In this document: positions 34,411-46,157 of the stretch, piece after piece
Layout of the letters: each line of letters opens with the position of its first letter
Numbering within the stretch: position 1 is the stretch's first letter
Notes under the pieces: model-generated
Told to the model about the DNA's origin: nothing
Databases searched by the model: none
Seen by the model: only the letters and a program-made list of their open reading frames with translations
Assembly: GCF_000426825.1 (NCBI RefSeq)
Contig: NZ_KE384579.1
Span: 140,877 to 204,876, forward strand
DNA from: Thermonema rossianum DSM 10300
GTDB taxonomy: Bacteria > Bacteroidota > Bacteroidia > Cytophagales > Thermonemataceae
DNA length: 64,000 nucleotides
Reading direction: 5' to 3'
Translations under genes and position numbers: made by a program

Positions 34411-35088
34411 TTACTTGAAGGGGAGGTGAAATAGCAGCTGATAGGCGAAGCCGAAGCGGTTTTTGTCGCCGCGTCCGTAACCTGCTACATAATAGTTCGA
34501 AAAGCTGTCGGCACCGGACACTTTGAGTGCCATTTGGTAGCGTGCCGTAAAGCCCAGCATCAGAAAACGCCAGGCGCGCACGCGCAATGCCATGGACAAT
34601 TCCCACCACCGGGCAACGCTTTGTTGTGTCAAGTCGAGTGGAGCATTGCCAAACACAGAGTTATTCAGCGTGCTTTGCAACTGCTCTTCCGTGGTGGCGC
34701 GTGCATAGCCTATCCCCAAACGGAGCATTTCGCCTGAAGAAAGCGTGCCTTCCAATAGATTGTAGGCCACTCCCAGCCTGCCGTAACTTCCTTGGGCTTG
34801 GTACTGTCCAATGGACTGCTCGTCTTTTTTGGAACGAAACTGTTCCACGCCCCCCTCGGCATATACCACCCACGCCTGACGGTGGTACTCCGCTACCCCC
34901 TCGTAACGTTGCACTTGGCTGCCGGGCAGCTGCCCGCGGAGGATGCCGAAGAGATCGACCCCCACCGAAACACCCTGACTTTGGGCGTGGCTGCTGCCGG
35001 ACTGCATCATAAAGCCAAGCAGCAAAAAGACAAAAGCATATTTAGTTTGCCGGAATAAAAAGGCGGATAACGAAGTTTTTGTTGGCAT
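34411..35088 (-). CDS. DUF6048-like outer-membrane protein
   Basis: A 225-aa protein with a signal-like segment (residues about 12-35, ending SSHAQ) and a beta-barrel-like mature part that ends in the aromatic LLFHLPFK, as outer-membrane proteins often do. Length and position match DUF6048, usually encoded right after a DUF6452 lipoprotein in Bacteroidota, as here. The best start is ATG 35088 ([19 protein letters not shown]), which overlaps the upstream gene by 47 bp; ATGs at 35100 and 35139 are alternatives. Role unknown. Confidence 0.7.
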   Translation of the reverse strand: MPTKTSLSAFLFRQTKYAFVFLLLGFMMQSGSSHAQSQGVSVGVDLFGILRGQLPGSQVQRYEGVAEYHRQAWVVYAEGGVEQFRSKKDEQSIGQYQAQGSYGRLGVAYNLLEGTLSSGEMLRLGIGYARATTEEQLQSTLNNSVFGNAPLDLTQQSVARWWELSMALRVRAWRFLMLGFTARYQMALKVSGADSFSNYYVAGYGRGDKNRFGFAYQLLFHLPFK

Positions 35089-35524
35089 CTTGGCTGACAT
35101 AGGCAGAGTCAAAATCGGTTTGAAGGATAGACAACTCACGGTAATTCATCTTTACCCCACACTCGGGCGATACCAATTCGGCGCTGCGGCGATAGTGTAC
35201 TTGCAGCCTGCGCAGCCCCATGCCTTCTATGTCTATGCTATAAAGCAGCGTGTCGCGCTGAGGGTGTAAAGGAAGGGTGGCAGTGCTTGTGGTATCTTGT
35301 ACGTAAAACAAACTATCGCTTTGCTCAATAGCTATTTGGCGCACGATGAGGGCGGTGTCTTGAGTAACCAATGAATCACGCCCTTGAAGGTCTTGCAGTA
35401 CAAGCAGCCGCTGAAACTTTAGCTGCACATTTTGTTCGATGGCACCACTGCATACCACCGGCAGTTCGACGCAGGCGCTTAGTAGCAGCAGTCCGAAGGT
35501 GTATAGATAATAACGAAACGGCAT
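35042..35524 (-). CDS. DUF6452-like lipoprotein
   Basis: A 160-aa lipoprotein with signal [18 protein letters not shown] (Cys18) and a beta-rich domain containing two further Cys (VVCSGAIEQ and [12 protein letters not shown]), a pattern I associate with DUF6452. The DUF6452-DUF6048 order is recurrent in the phylum, but the function is unknown. It is divergent from dnaK, with about 170 bp between the starts. Confidence 0.7.
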   Translation of the reverse strand: MPFRYYLYTFGLLLLSACVELPVVCSGAIEQNVQLKFQRLLVLQDLQGRDSLVTQDTALIVRQIAIEQSDSLFYVQDTTSTATLPLHPQRDTLLYSIDIEGMGLRRLQVHYRRSAELVSPECGVKMNYRELSILQTDFDSAYVSQDANKNFVIRLFIPAN

Positions 35525-35678
35525 AGGCTGTCATTCTGTGCTCAAAGATACGTTATTTTTTGGCATAAACTCAAACCTCCTTCTGTCATATATGGAAGGT
35601 TGTGTGTCAATTTGGCAGCTTTTTTTCCTTGGCATATTCATTGCTTCATGCATAGACAAAACAATAAAAACACACAAA

Positions 35679-35685
35679 AAGGAGG
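35679..35685 (+). promoter_or_regulatory. Strong Shine-Dalgarno sequence of dnaK
   Basis: AAGGAGG, 8 nt before the chosen ATG at 35694. It fixes the start despite an open frame reaching back to 35538. Confidence 0.85.
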
Positions 35686-35693
35686 AAACAACT

Positions 35694-37592
35694 ATGGGAA
35701 AAATTATTGGCATTGACTTAGGTACTACCAACTCTTGCGTAGCCGTAATGGAGGGCAACGAGCCCGTGGTAATTATAAATGACGAAGGAAAACGTACTAC
35801 CCCTTCGGTAGTAGCTTTTCTTGACAATGGCGAACGTAAAGTAGGGGCACCTGCCAAGCGTCAGGCAATTACCAACCCGAAACGCACCATTACCGGTATC
35901 AAGCGTTTCATGGGTAAGCGCTATTCGGAAGTGTTGGACGAAGTGAAGCGTGTGCCTTATGAAGTAGTGCAGGGGCCGAACGATACTCCCCGCGTGAAAA
36001 TAGATGACCGCACCTATACGCCCCAAGAAATATCGGCTATGATTCTGCAAAAAATGAAGCAAATTGCTGAAGACTACTTGGGGCAAGAAGTAACCGAAGC
36101 CGTAATTACAGTGCCTGCTTACTTCAACGACGCCGAGCGTCAAGCTACCAAAGAAGCCGGTGAAATTGCCGGTTTGAAGGTGCGCCGTATTATCAACGAA
36201 CCTACTGCCGCTGCGCTGGCCTACGGTCTCGACAAGAAAGGCAAAGATATGACCGTGGCCGTATATGACCTGGGTGGCGGTACTTTCGATATTTCCATCC
36301 TGGAAATGGGCGACGGCGTATTTGAGGTAAAAGCAACACATGGCGATACCCACCTGGGTGGTGAAGACTTCGACCAACGCATTATTGACTGGTTGGCAGA
36401 AGAGTTCATGAAAGAGCATCCGGGTGTGGACCTGCGTAAAGACGCCATGGCTTTGCAGCGCCTGAAAGAAGCTGCCGAAAACGCAAAAATTGAACTTTCG
36501 TCTTCTACTCAGGCAGAAATCAACCTGCCTTATATTACCATCATCGACAATCAGCCGCAAAACCTGATTCGCACGCTTACCCGTGCCAAGTTTGAACAGC
36601 TGATTGACGACCTCGTCGAAAAAACTATGGAGCCTTGCCGCTTGGCATTGCAACAAGCCGGCTTGAAGCCTTCCGACATCGATGAGGTAATCTTGGTAGG
36701 TGGTTCTACCCGTATCCCCAAAATCCAAGAGGCAGTAGAGAAGTTCTTTGGTAAGAAGCCCAGCAAGGGCGTGAACCCCGACGAAGTGGTAGCCGTAGGG
36801 GCAGCCATTCAAGGTGGTGTGCTCACCGGTGAGGTGAAAGACGTGCTGCTGCTGGACGTAATCCCCTTGTCATTGGGTATAGAAACCGTAGGGGGCGTGT
36901 TCACCAAGCTGATTGAAGCCGGTACTACCATTCCTACCAAGAAAACGGAGGTGTTCTCTACGGCTTCCGACAACCAGACTTCCGTGGAAATCCACGTGTT
37001 GCAAGGGGAACGCCCATTGGCAAAAGACAACAAGACCATCGGTCGCTTCCACTTGGACGGCATCCCGCCGGCACCGCGTGGCGTGCCTCAAATTGAAGTT
37101 ACCTTCGACGTGGACGCTGACGGCATCTTGCACGTGTCGGCAAAAGACAAAGCCACCGGCAAAGAGCAAAAAATACGCATCGAGGCTTCGAGTGGTTTGA
37201 CACAGGAAGAAATCGAACGTATGAAGCGCGAAGCCGAAATGAATGCCGAAGCCGACCGTCGCGAAAAAGAGCGTATCGAGAAGCTGAATGCTGCCGACGC
37301 CATGATTTACCAAACCGAAAAGCAGTTGAAAGAGTTTGGTGACAAACTGTCGGAAGCAAACAAAAACAATATCAATGCAGCGCTGCAAGAGCTGCGCACG
37401 GCTTATGAACAAAAAGACGTGGCTGCTATCGATGCTGCTTTGGCTAAACTGAACCAAGCATGGCAGGCTGCTTCTACCGAGATGTATCAAGGTGGACAGC
37501 AACAAGCCCAAGACGGCGCCGGTAGCCAACAAGGCAATCAACAAAGCGGTGCTGACGACGTAACCGATGTGGATTTCGAAGAAGTAAAATAA
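35694..37592 (+). CDS. dnaK: Molecular chaperone DnaK (Hsp70)
   Basis: A 632-aa Hsp70 that folds and rescues proteins with DnaJ and GrpE. The ATPase domain carries [14 protein letters not shown] (N-terminus), [14 protein letters not shown] and [13 protein letters not shown]. The substrate-binding domain starts after [11 protein letters not shown], and a helical lid with a Gln/Gly-rich tail ends in DVDFEEVK. The start MGKIIGID is chosen because it is the conserved Hsp70 start and has a strong SD. dnaJ and grpE are not in the window, and no CIRCE operator is seen upstream. A terminator follows. Confidence 0.98.
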   Translation: MGKIIGIDLGTTNSCVAVMEGNEPVVIINDEGKRTTPSVVAFLDNGERKVGAPAKRQAITNPKRTITGIKRFMGKRYSEVLDEVKRVPYEVVQGPNDTPRVKIDDRTYTPQEISAMILQKMKQIAEDYLGQEVTEAVITVPAYFNDAERQATKEAGEIAGLKVRRIINEPTAAALAYGLDKKGKDMTVAVYDLGGGTFDISILEMGDGVFEVKATHGDTHLGGEDFDQRIIDWLAEEFMKEHPGVDLRKDAMALQRLKEAAENAKIELSSSTQAEINLPYITIIDNQPQNLIRTLTRAKFEQLIDDLVEKTMEPCRLALQQAGLKPSDIDEVILVGGSTRIPKIQEAVEKFFGKKPSKGVNPDEVVAVGAAIQGGVLTGEVKDVLLLDVIPLSLGIETVGGVFTKLIEAGTTIPTKKTEVFSTASDNQTSVEIHVLQGERPLAKDNKTIGRFHLDGIPPAPRGVPQIEVTFDVDADGILHVSAKDKATGKEQKIRIEASSGLTQEEIERMKREAEMNAEADRREKERIEKLNAADAMIYQTEKQLKEFGDKLSEANKNNINAALQELRTAYEQKDVAAIDAALAKLNQAWQAASTEMYQGGQQQAQDGAGSQQGNQQSGADDVTDVDFEEVK

Positions 37593-37618
37593 GGCGAAAA
37601 GAGAGAGTAGCTTACTCT

Positions 37619-37656
37619 AAAGAGGCTGACCGAAAGGCAGCCTCTTTTTTTGTTTT
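37619..37656 (+). terminator. Intrinsic terminator after dnaK
   Basis: Stem AAAGAGGCTG / CAGCCTCTTT with a 9-nt loop, then a T-run. It lies 26 bp after the stop. Confidence 0.9.
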
Positions 37657-37762
37657 TGTGGGTTTGTTTGTATACTTTTTTATTCGCCTTTCTATCGGCC
37701 ACAACCAGACTTCCCATAGCCGTTTCGCTTGGGTAGAAAATATTGCAAGGACACTTACTCAA

Positions 37763-37797
37763 TAAAAAAAGCCCGCTTCCTGCGGAGAGGCGGGCTT
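37763..37797 (-). terminator. Intrinsic terminator after carB
   Basis: Read on the minus strand: AAGCCCGC, a 13-nt loop, GCGGGCTT, then a run of seven T. It lies 17 bp after the carB stop. Confidence 0.9.
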
Positions 37798-37814
37798 GCA
37801 AAGAGCGAAATGCT

Positions 37815-40661
<2,847 letters not shown>

Positions 40662-40712
40662 TGCTTTGTTGTTATTTTGGGGTTTGTGAGAGTCTGTTTC
40701 TGTTGTATGTAT

Positions 40713-40740
40713 AAAAAAAATCCTTTCCCGAAGGAAAGGA
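40713..40740 (-). terminator. Intrinsic terminator after YcxB-like gene
   Basis: Read on the minus strand: TCCTTTCC-TTCG-GGAAAGGA followed by eight T, a stable TTCG tetraloop hairpin 5 bp after the stop. Confidence 0.9.
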
Positions 40741-40745
40741 ATAAA

Positions 40746-41267
40746 TTATTTTGCACTGACAGCTTCCGGATGCCCTTTTTCCTGCAACAGCCCTTTGCGC
40801 TTCAGCAGCACTTCCATGAACTTGATGTCTTTTTCTGACTGAAACACTGAAAAAGGGAACCACAGGAATTGCACTTTGCCCATCAGCAGCAGATAGCCGT
40901 CTTTGAGCTTCTCTGCGCCTTTTATCATGTCCCATTTCAGCATCATGCCTTCTTTTTGGTTCTTCTTGATAAGAATATGTTGGGGGGTTATTTCATAGCT
41001 CAGGCGCTCAAACATAGGCTTGTTTTGTTCCATATAGGGAATGCCTGTGAACTGCGCATACCAGAACAGCCACCACAACAAAACGCCCAAGGGTGCCAAG
41101 AAATAGATCCACACGTTGGGATAAATCAGGTTGAGCAGCAGATTCAGCACGATGATGCCTGCAAAGATGCTTGCCGGTAGCCACCATTGGCTGCGGATGA
41201 TGCGCCGCATGCCCAGGCGCCGGAATTCTTTGGGGTCTAATTGGTATTTCTTCGTTTTTACTATCAT
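40746..41267 (-). CDS. YcxB-like membrane protein
   Basis: A 173-aa protein with two N-terminal helices (about residues 30-75) followed by a soluble beta-rich domain (YEITPQHILIKKNQKEGMMLKWDMI, VQFLWFPFSVF). This layout, and the helix-turn segment ending LLKRKGL, fit the YcxB-like family, whose function is unknown. It begins 9 bp after the nadC stop, so it is probably expressed with nadC, and has its own terminator before carB. Confidence 0.8.
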   Translation of the reverse strand: MIVKTKKYQLDPKEFRRLGMRRIIRSQWWLPASIFAGIIVLNLLLNLIYPNVWIYFLAPLGVLLWWLFWYAQFTGIPYMEQNKPMFERLSYEITPQHILIKKNQKEGMMLKWDMIKGAEKLKDGYLLLMGKVQFLWFPFSVFQSEKDIKFMEVLLKRKGLLQEKGHPEAVSAK

Positions 41268-41276
41268 AAAGCGCTA

Positions 41277-42140
41277 TTACTTTACTGCTTTTAAACTGAT
41301 GTCTAAACTTTGATAAGAGTGCGTGAGGGCGCCCACCGATATGTAGTCCACACCACATTCGGCAACGCTGCGGATGGTCTGTTCATTGATATTGCCGGAT
41401 GCTTCTACTTTCATGCGCCCGTTGATAAGCTTGACTGCTTCACGCATGTCTGCCGGGGTCATGTTGTCGAGCATGATGATGTCGGCAATGCCGGTCGCCA
41501 GTACCTCTTTCACTTCTTCGAGGTTGCGGGTCTCTATTTCTATTTGAATGGGCTTGCCCAGCTGTTGGCGGTAAGCATCGGCGGCAAGAAGAGCCTGCCG
41601 TATGCCCCCGGCATAGTCGATATGATTGTCTTTGAGCATCATCATGTCGTAAAGCCCCATGCGGTGGTTTTGCCCGCCGCCGATATACACTGCCCATTTT
41701 TCGAAGAGGCGGAAGTTGGGCGTTGTTTTGCGTGTGTCCAGCAGTTGGGCACTCGTGCCTTCTATCAAGGATACCAGATGGCGGGTTTTGGTGGCAATGC
41801 CGCTCATGCGTTGCATGCAGTTGAGCACCAGCCGCTCGGCTTGCAAGATGGAGCGCGCCGCACCACTCACCTTCATGACTATATCGCCGCTTTTTACTTG
41901 GTCGCCGTCTTGTGCGTGGGCTTCCACTTGCAGTTGAGGGTCGATACGGCGAAAAATCCAGCCGGCAAGTTCCACACCGGCAATGACACCGTCGGCTTTC
42001 ATTACTAAAATAGCTTCCTTTTGGGCATTTGCCGGCACGGAAGCTAAGGTAGAATGGTCGCCTTCGCCGATATCTTCCTGTATTGCCAGGTCTATGAGGC
42101 GAAGAATTGTTTCTTTTTGGATGTAACCGGGTCTGTTCAC
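41277..42140 (-). CDS. nadC: Nicotinate-nucleotide pyrophosphorylase NadC
   Basis: A 287-aa quinolinate phosphoribosyltransferase, which makes nicotinate mononucleotide in de novo NAD synthesis. Motifs: EDIGEGDHSTLAS at the N-terminus, ILQAERLVLNCMQRMSGIAT, the catalytic DTRKTTPNFR, GGGQNHRMGLYDMMMLKDNH and the C-terminal EASGNINEQTI. nadA and nadB are not in the window. The YcxB-like gene follows after 9 bp. Confidence 0.96.
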   Translation of the reverse strand: MNRPGYIQKETILRLIDLAIQEDIGEGDHSTLASVPANAQKEAILVMKADGVIAGVELAGWIFRRIDPQLQVEAHAQDGDQVKSGDIVMKVSGAARSILQAERLVLNCMQRMSGIATKTRHLVSLIEGTSAQLLDTRKTTPNFRLFEKWAVYIGGGQNHRMGLYDMMMLKDNHIDYAGGIRQALLAADAYRQQLGKPIQIEIETRNLEEVKEVLATGIADIIMLDNMTPADMREAVKLINGRMKVEASGNINEQTIRSVAECGVDYISVGALTHSYQSLDISLKAVK

Positions 42141-42250
42141 CGCTTTTTGATATCGTCAGAAATGATATTGGCTGCAAATATACAAACAGAATTTGATATT
42201 CGTGCCCTTTCATTTATAAAGAGGCAGCAAAAGGCAGGCATATAATAAAC

Positions 42251-42298
42251 AGCCGTGCGTCTAACGGCAGCGATGAAGCAGCTACCGCACGCACGGCT
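42251..42298 (-). terminator. Long hairpin between mscS and nadC
   Basis: Outer stem AGCCGTGCGT / ACGCACGGCT (10 bp, perfect) enclosing an inner stem GCGGTAGC / GCTGCCGT on the minus strand. It starts 20 bp after the mscS stop. The following sequence is TA-rich but lacks a T-run. I read it as an mscS terminator or an mRNA element rather than a nadC riboswitch. Confidence 0.5.
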
Positions 42299-42317
42299 AT
42301 GCGGGAACAAGGTGCAA

Positions 42318-43166
42318 TTAACGGGAGGTGTCGGACGGCAATATTTCCACTTCTTCTTGCAGGAGGCGGTGGGTAGGGATGACGATGCGCTTGCCTTCTT
42401 GTGTGCGGATGACGACCGCCACATTTTTAATTTCTTCTATCTCGCCCTCTTGCGTGCCAATGCGTATGTGGTCACCCTCTTTGTAAAGACGGCGCCCATA
42501 GAAGCTTGCCAGTATGTTTGCCAACAGGTCGCGGGAGGCAAAGCCGTAGGAGATGGTAAAAGCCAGCAAAATGGCACCAATGATTAAAGTCAAATTGGTG
42601 TTGATGAGTTGGGTGTCCACACCTGCCTGTTGCAGTACGGTCAAGACCAAGAGCGCATAAAGGAAATAATATACGAAGCCGCTGACCAAGCGCCCCGCCC
42701 CGATACCCAAGCCGGCAGTGGTACCCCGCAGGAAATCACGGACTGCACGTATAATGTAGCTGCCCAAAATGAAGATGATTACCGCAGACAAAAACTTGGG
42801 CAAATAACCGATGAGGCGCGCCAACTCTTGACTGACGGCCTTCCACCCTATGATGTCGGTAGCGGCGATGGCAGTCAGCAAGATAACAATCCAATATACA
42901 ATGCGGGAGGTGAGTTTGGCGGGGGAGCCCTGCCAGCCGGCAGCTTTCAAGAAGCGTTGTGCACCATCTTTGGCAAAAAGGGCATCGAACTTTACGGCAT
43001 TCAGAAACTTATAAGTAACAAAAGCCAGCAGCTTGGCAATCAGCCAGCCAATCAGCAAGGTGAGCAGCGCGCCTATGACAAAAGGAATGGAGGCGGCAAT
43101 TTGATGGAGTAAGCCCGAGAGGCTTTCCATGATGACTTGATTCCAGGAAATAATATATTCTTTCAT
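42318..43166 (-). CDS. MscS-family mechanosensitive channel
   Basis: A 282-aa small-conductance mechanosensitive channel. It has three to four N-terminal helices, the pore-lining helix, and the beta domain: LAFTISYGFASRDLLANILASFYGRRLYKEGDHIRI carries the conserved MscS pore-to-beta transition. The C-terminal tail (VVIRTQEGKRIVIPTHRLLQEEVEIL) is shorter than in E. coli MscS-like paralogues. It protects against osmotic downshock. It lies 60 bp downstream of the 84-aa/ECF sigma pair. Confidence 0.9.
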   Translation of the reverse strand: MKEYIISWNQVIMESLSGLLHQIAASIPFVIGALLTLLIGWLIAKLLAFVTYKFLNAVKFDALFAKDGAQRFLKAAGWQGSPAKLTSRIVYWIVILLTAIAATDIIGWKAVSQELARLIGYLPKFLSAVIIFILGSYIIRAVRDFLRGTTAGLGIGAGRLVSGFVYYFLYALLVLTVLQQAGVDTQLINTNLTLIIGAILLAFTISYGFASRDLLANILASFYGRRLYKEGDHIRIGTQEGEIEEIKNVAVVIRTQEGKRIVIPTHRLLQEEVEILPSDTSR

Positions 43167-43226
43167 GACTGAGACGGATTTTAATAATCAATGCATTGAT
43201 ACAAAGACAGACATCATACTTCCCGG

Positions 43227-43481
43227 TCACTCTTCCGGCGCCGGATCATCTGTCAGCTCTTGGTCATACCAGTCACCGGGCATAATCCAGTCTTCGTCTT
43301 CCGTGAGTATGCTCAGGTGGGTTTTTACCATCTTTTCGGTGAATAGTGAGCCTATGTCTTCCATGAGGAGCATGAGGTGGTAGGTGTTGAGCACTTCTTG
43401 TTCCAGTTTTTCCGGTGGCTGCTCTTCGGAAAGGATATTTTGAAACAGCGCTTTAAGTTTTTTTTCTGCTTGCCTGTCCAT
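43227..43481 (-). CDS. Hypothetical 84-aa protein coupled to ECF sigma factor
   Basis: A small acidic helical protein without membrane segment or signal. Sequence features: MDRQAEKKLKALFQNILSEE, an amphipathic helix, and an acidic C-terminal tail (EDEDWIMPGDWYDQEL). Its start overlaps the sigma gene by 29 nt, so it is probably translated with it and could modulate the sigma factor, but it does not resemble the usual membrane anti-sigma proteins. I do not recognise a family. Confidence 0.55.
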   Translation of the reverse strand: MDRQAEKKLKALFQNILSEEQPPEKLEQEVLNTYHLMLLMEDIGSLFTEKMVKTHLSILTEDEDWIMPGDWYDQELTDDPAPEE

Positions 43482-44043
43482 CTTGAATAATTTTTGTTAA
43501 GCGGTTGCGTGCACGCATCAAGCGCATTTTGGCTGCGCTTTCATTTAGCCCCAGCAGTTCCTGTATGGCTTTGATACTAAGCCCTTCGTAATAACGCATG
43601 ACTAAAATGAGGCGATCGGCGTCACCTAAATGCTGCAAGGCTGCTTCAATTTGAGCCAGATTGAACTCTGTGTTTTGATACTCTTCGCTTTCTTCCATGC
43701 CTGTGACATTGGGCAATTGATTCTCCAGCTTTTGCCAGTCTTCTTCCAGCTGCAGGCGTTTTCGTGCCTTGAGGTAGTCTATGCAAGCATGATAGGCAAT
43801 GCGGCTAAGCCATGCTTTAAAATGACTGCTTTCGCGCAGTTTTTTTAAGTGAAGAAAGGCTTTTACAAAAGCATCGTGGGTGAGGTCTTGGGCGGCGTCT
43901 TTATCCCAAATAATAGCCAAGCACTTACGGTAAACCGCCTTGCTGTGCCGCCGGTACAGCTCTGACAAAATGTGTTGCTCACCGGTCCGGCGAAAGCGGT
44001 CTATCAGTGCCTCGTCGCTTAGTTCGTTTAAAGGTGTTGCCAT
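43453..44043 (-). CDS. ECF-type RNA polymerase sigma factor
   Basis: A 196-aa extracytoplasmic-function sigma factor. Region 2 (DAAQDLTHDAFVKAFLHLKK) binds the -10-like element and core enzyme. Region 4 (YYEGLSIKAIQELLGLNESA, then AKMRLMRARNRLTK) contacts the -35-like element. I start at ATG 44043 (MATPLNELSDEALIDRF), since the longer frame to 44175 adds a hydrophobic head unlike any sigma factor. It overlaps the 84-aa gene at its 3' end. Its regulon is not inferable from sequence alone. Confidence 0.9.
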   Translation of the reverse strand: MATPLNELSDEALIDRFRRTGEQHILSELYRRHSKAVYRKCLAIIWDKDAAQDLTHDAFVKAFLHLKKLRESSHFKAWLSRIAYHACIDYLKARKRLQLEEDWQKLENQLPNVTGMEESEEYQNTEFNLAQIEAALQHLGDADRLILVMRYYEGLSIKAIQELLGLNESAAKMRLMRARNRLTKIIQDGQASRKKT

Positions 44044-44254
44044 ATAGAAGTTACGTGTTGGCAAAAGATAATAAACTTGCATGAAAGGCAAATGCAAAAG
44101 AGCAGTAAAAAACGGGATTGCAAAAATGTTTTTGGAAACGGAATCGAGGGGGGCTTGCTTTGTGGAAAGCTGCAAAGCTGTCTATCGCAAACTTAGAGGC
44201 GTGGAAGCAGATAACATGCCGCCGGGCGTGTGCTATTTTCTATGTTTGTATTTC

Positions 44255-44295
44255 AAAAAAGCCCCCTGCCCAAGCTTTGCCATTTGGACAGGGGG
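44255..44295 (-). terminator. Intrinsic terminator after DUF4199 gene
   Basis: Minus strand: CCCCCTGTCC ... GGGCAGGGGG followed by CTTTTTTG, with one mismatch in the stem. It lies 34 bp after the stop. Confidence 0.75.
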
Positions 44296-44328
44296 ATCCA
44301 AGAAAACGGTTGAGCACAAGAAGCACAT

Positions 44329-44841
44329 TTATGAACGCAAGCCGGTAGCCCCTACCAGTGAAACAACGAAGCCTACAAGCAGACGGAAGCCCGTTTCTTG
44401 CCACAAAATAATGCCTGTGGTCAGCAGCTGTACTTGTTTCTTGAGCTTTGCAAAGTCGCTTGGCTTTTCCAAGCGGCTGATCCATTCTTCTTTTTCGGCT
44501 TCCAGCGTTGCCAGCCGCATTTGTTTGACAGTATCCAGTAAGCCGGGTGAAAGCTCCAGCGTCACATATAGCAAGAGCCCTTGCATAATTACCAGACTAC
44601 AGTAGGTGAGCGTGAGCATTACCAAACCTTCTGAGAAAGACAGCTGCCCACCGGCAACCCGTAATTTGTAATAAACGGTGGTGCCGACACTGATACCAAT
44701 AAACAAGAGAATATCCATGGCTTTGGGGGTGCTGTCTATGGGGTTGTCGTAAACAAGCACAAGTAAAATCCAGAACAGGGTATATACACCACAGCCCAAG
44801 AGTATGCCGTACTTCAGTGTCCGGAAGAAAGGATGTTTCAT
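44329..44841 (-). CDS. DUF4199 domain-containing membrane protein
   Basis: A 170-aa protein with four membrane helices in the DUF4199 arrangement: a helix near residues 10-30, a tight pair around MDILLFIGISVG, SFSEGLVMLTLTYCSLVIMQGLLLY, a charged helical loop, and a final helix. The family is nearly confined to Bacteroidota and has no known function. I start at ATG 44841 because its ATGA overlaps the dihydroorotase stop; an ATG three codons upstream is possible. A terminator follows. Confidence 0.88.
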   Translation of the reverse strand: MKHPFFRTLKYGILLGCGVYTLFWILLVLVYDNPIDSTPKAMDILLFIGISVGTTVYYKLRVAGGQLSFSEGLVMLTLTYCSLVIMQGLLLYVTLELSPGLLDTVKQMRLATLEAEKEEWISRLEKPSDFAKLKKQVQLLTTGIILWQETGFRLLVGFVVSLVGATGLRS

Positions 44842-46100
44842 AGGAACCATTCTGTTTTTTGGTTGTTGACTACGCCCAGTACTTTGCCTTTCAGGCGCTG
44901 ACCCAGTAAGGGGTGAGCGGGGGAGAGGGAACGGCTTTTTTCAAAGATCCATTCTATGCTATCGTCAAATATAGTAAGATTGGCTGCTTGATCCACCTCA
45001 AAAGGCGGCAAAGGCACACCTGCTATCTTGCGGGGAGCCACGCTCAGTTTTTCAATAACCAATTCTGTGGGTAGCTTGCTTTCCATGGTGCTCATGGCAA
45101 AGACGGTCTCTATACTACTCATGCCAAAAGCAGCCAAGTCAAGCTCCAGCTGTTTGGCTTCTATTTCATGTGGTTGGTGGTCCGACACGATGGCATCGAG
45201 GGTGCCGTCGCGAAGCCCTTGCCACAGGGCGGCACGGTCCTCGGCAGTGCGCAAAGGCGGATTCAGCTTGAAAACACTATCAAAGCCCTTGAGTGCCGTT
45301 TCATCAAAAAGCAGGTAGGGAGCTGCCACATCGGCGGTTACTGCCAAGCCGCGGGCTTTGGCTTGCCGTATCAGCTCTACCGAGCGGGCAGAGGAAATGC
45401 AGGAGAAATGGATGCGTCCGCCGGCGTATTCGAGCAATGCCAAATCGCGCTGAATCATCAGGTGTTCTGCCAGTGCAGGCATCCCTTTTAAGCCCAATTG
45501 AACGGCCGTAACGCCTTCGTTCATGACGCCGAAGCGCGTAATATGGGTGTCTTCGGGGCGTTGTATGAGTAGCCCGTTGAAAGGTTGCAAATAAAGAAGT
45601 GTCTTGAGCACCAGGTCGCTGTCTTGTATGGGATGCAAGCCGTCGGAAAAGGCAAGAGCACCATGCCGGTGGAGGTCTATCATCTCGCTGAACTCTTTGC
45701 CTTCTGCTTTCTTGGTGACGGCGGCAATGGGGTGTAGCTGTACCAATTCGCGGGCATTGTCGCTTTGCAGATAACGCAAGGTGTCTTTGTCGTCCACAAC
45801 AGGCTGCGTATTGGGCAGGAGTGCCACTTCGGTAAAGCCACCTGCTGCCGCCGCACGCCGCCCGCTTTGCAGCGTTTCTTTTTGTTCAAAGCCGGGGTCA
45901 GGAAAGCAGGCGCGCAAATCGAACCATCCCCATGACACTTTGAGCGCCGGCGATTCAACATACAGGGCGCCGGATACTTGCAAGGGCGTATCTGAAATAT
46001 TGACCAGTATGCCGGAACGCAAATGCAGGTGCTTTTTTTGCAGATGCAGAGGGTGGCCCGGCAGCAAAAGCTGCGCATTGACTAATATGACGTCTTCCAT
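44838..46100 (-). CDS. Dihydroorotase homologue lacking the HxH metal motif
   Basis: A 420-aa amidohydrolase-fold protein of the PyrC/dihydroorotase type. Active DHOases carry DxHxHxRxPG in the first strand; here the position reads WFDLRACFPDPGFEQKE, so both His metal ligands are absent. The substrate loop is kept (LLPNTQPVVDD), as is the late SDHQPHE with the Asp/His pair, but the carboxylated-Lys/HxH site is not convincing. Bacteroidota often carry such a second copy. It may be a non-catalytic partner or have another reaction. It lies between meaB and DUF4199; the ATGA overlap couples it to the latter. Confidence 0.85.
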   Translation of the reverse strand: MEDVILVNAQLLLPGHPLHLQKKHLHLRSGILVNISDTPLQVSGALYVESPALKVSWGWFDLRACFPDPGFEQKETLQSGRRAAAAGGFTEVALLPNTQPVVDDKDTLRYLQSDNARELVQLHPIAAVTKKAEGKEFSEMIDLHRHGALAFSDGLHPIQDSDLVLKTLLYLQPFNGLLIQRPEDTHITRFGVMNEGVTAVQLGLKGMPALAEHLMIQRDLALLEYAGGRIHFSCISSARSVELIRQAKARGLAVTADVAAPYLLFDETALKGFDSVFKLNPPLRTAEDRAALWQGLRDGTLDAIVSDHQPHEIEAKQLELDLAAFGMSSIETVFAMSTMESKLPTELVIEKLSVAPRKIAGVPLPPFEVDQAANLTIFDDSIEWIFEKSRSLSPAHPLLGQRLKGKVLGVVNNQKTEWFL

Positions 46101-46157
46101 GGGTTGTTTCGTTTGGCTGCAAATCTAATGATTAAATGCAGCATCCTAAAACCGTCT

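Noticed and set aside
42251-42298. NAD-type riboswitch upstream of nadC
   Set aside because: The hairpin sits next to the mscS stop, about 110 bp from nadC, and does not show the conserved core of described NAD-sensing RNAs.
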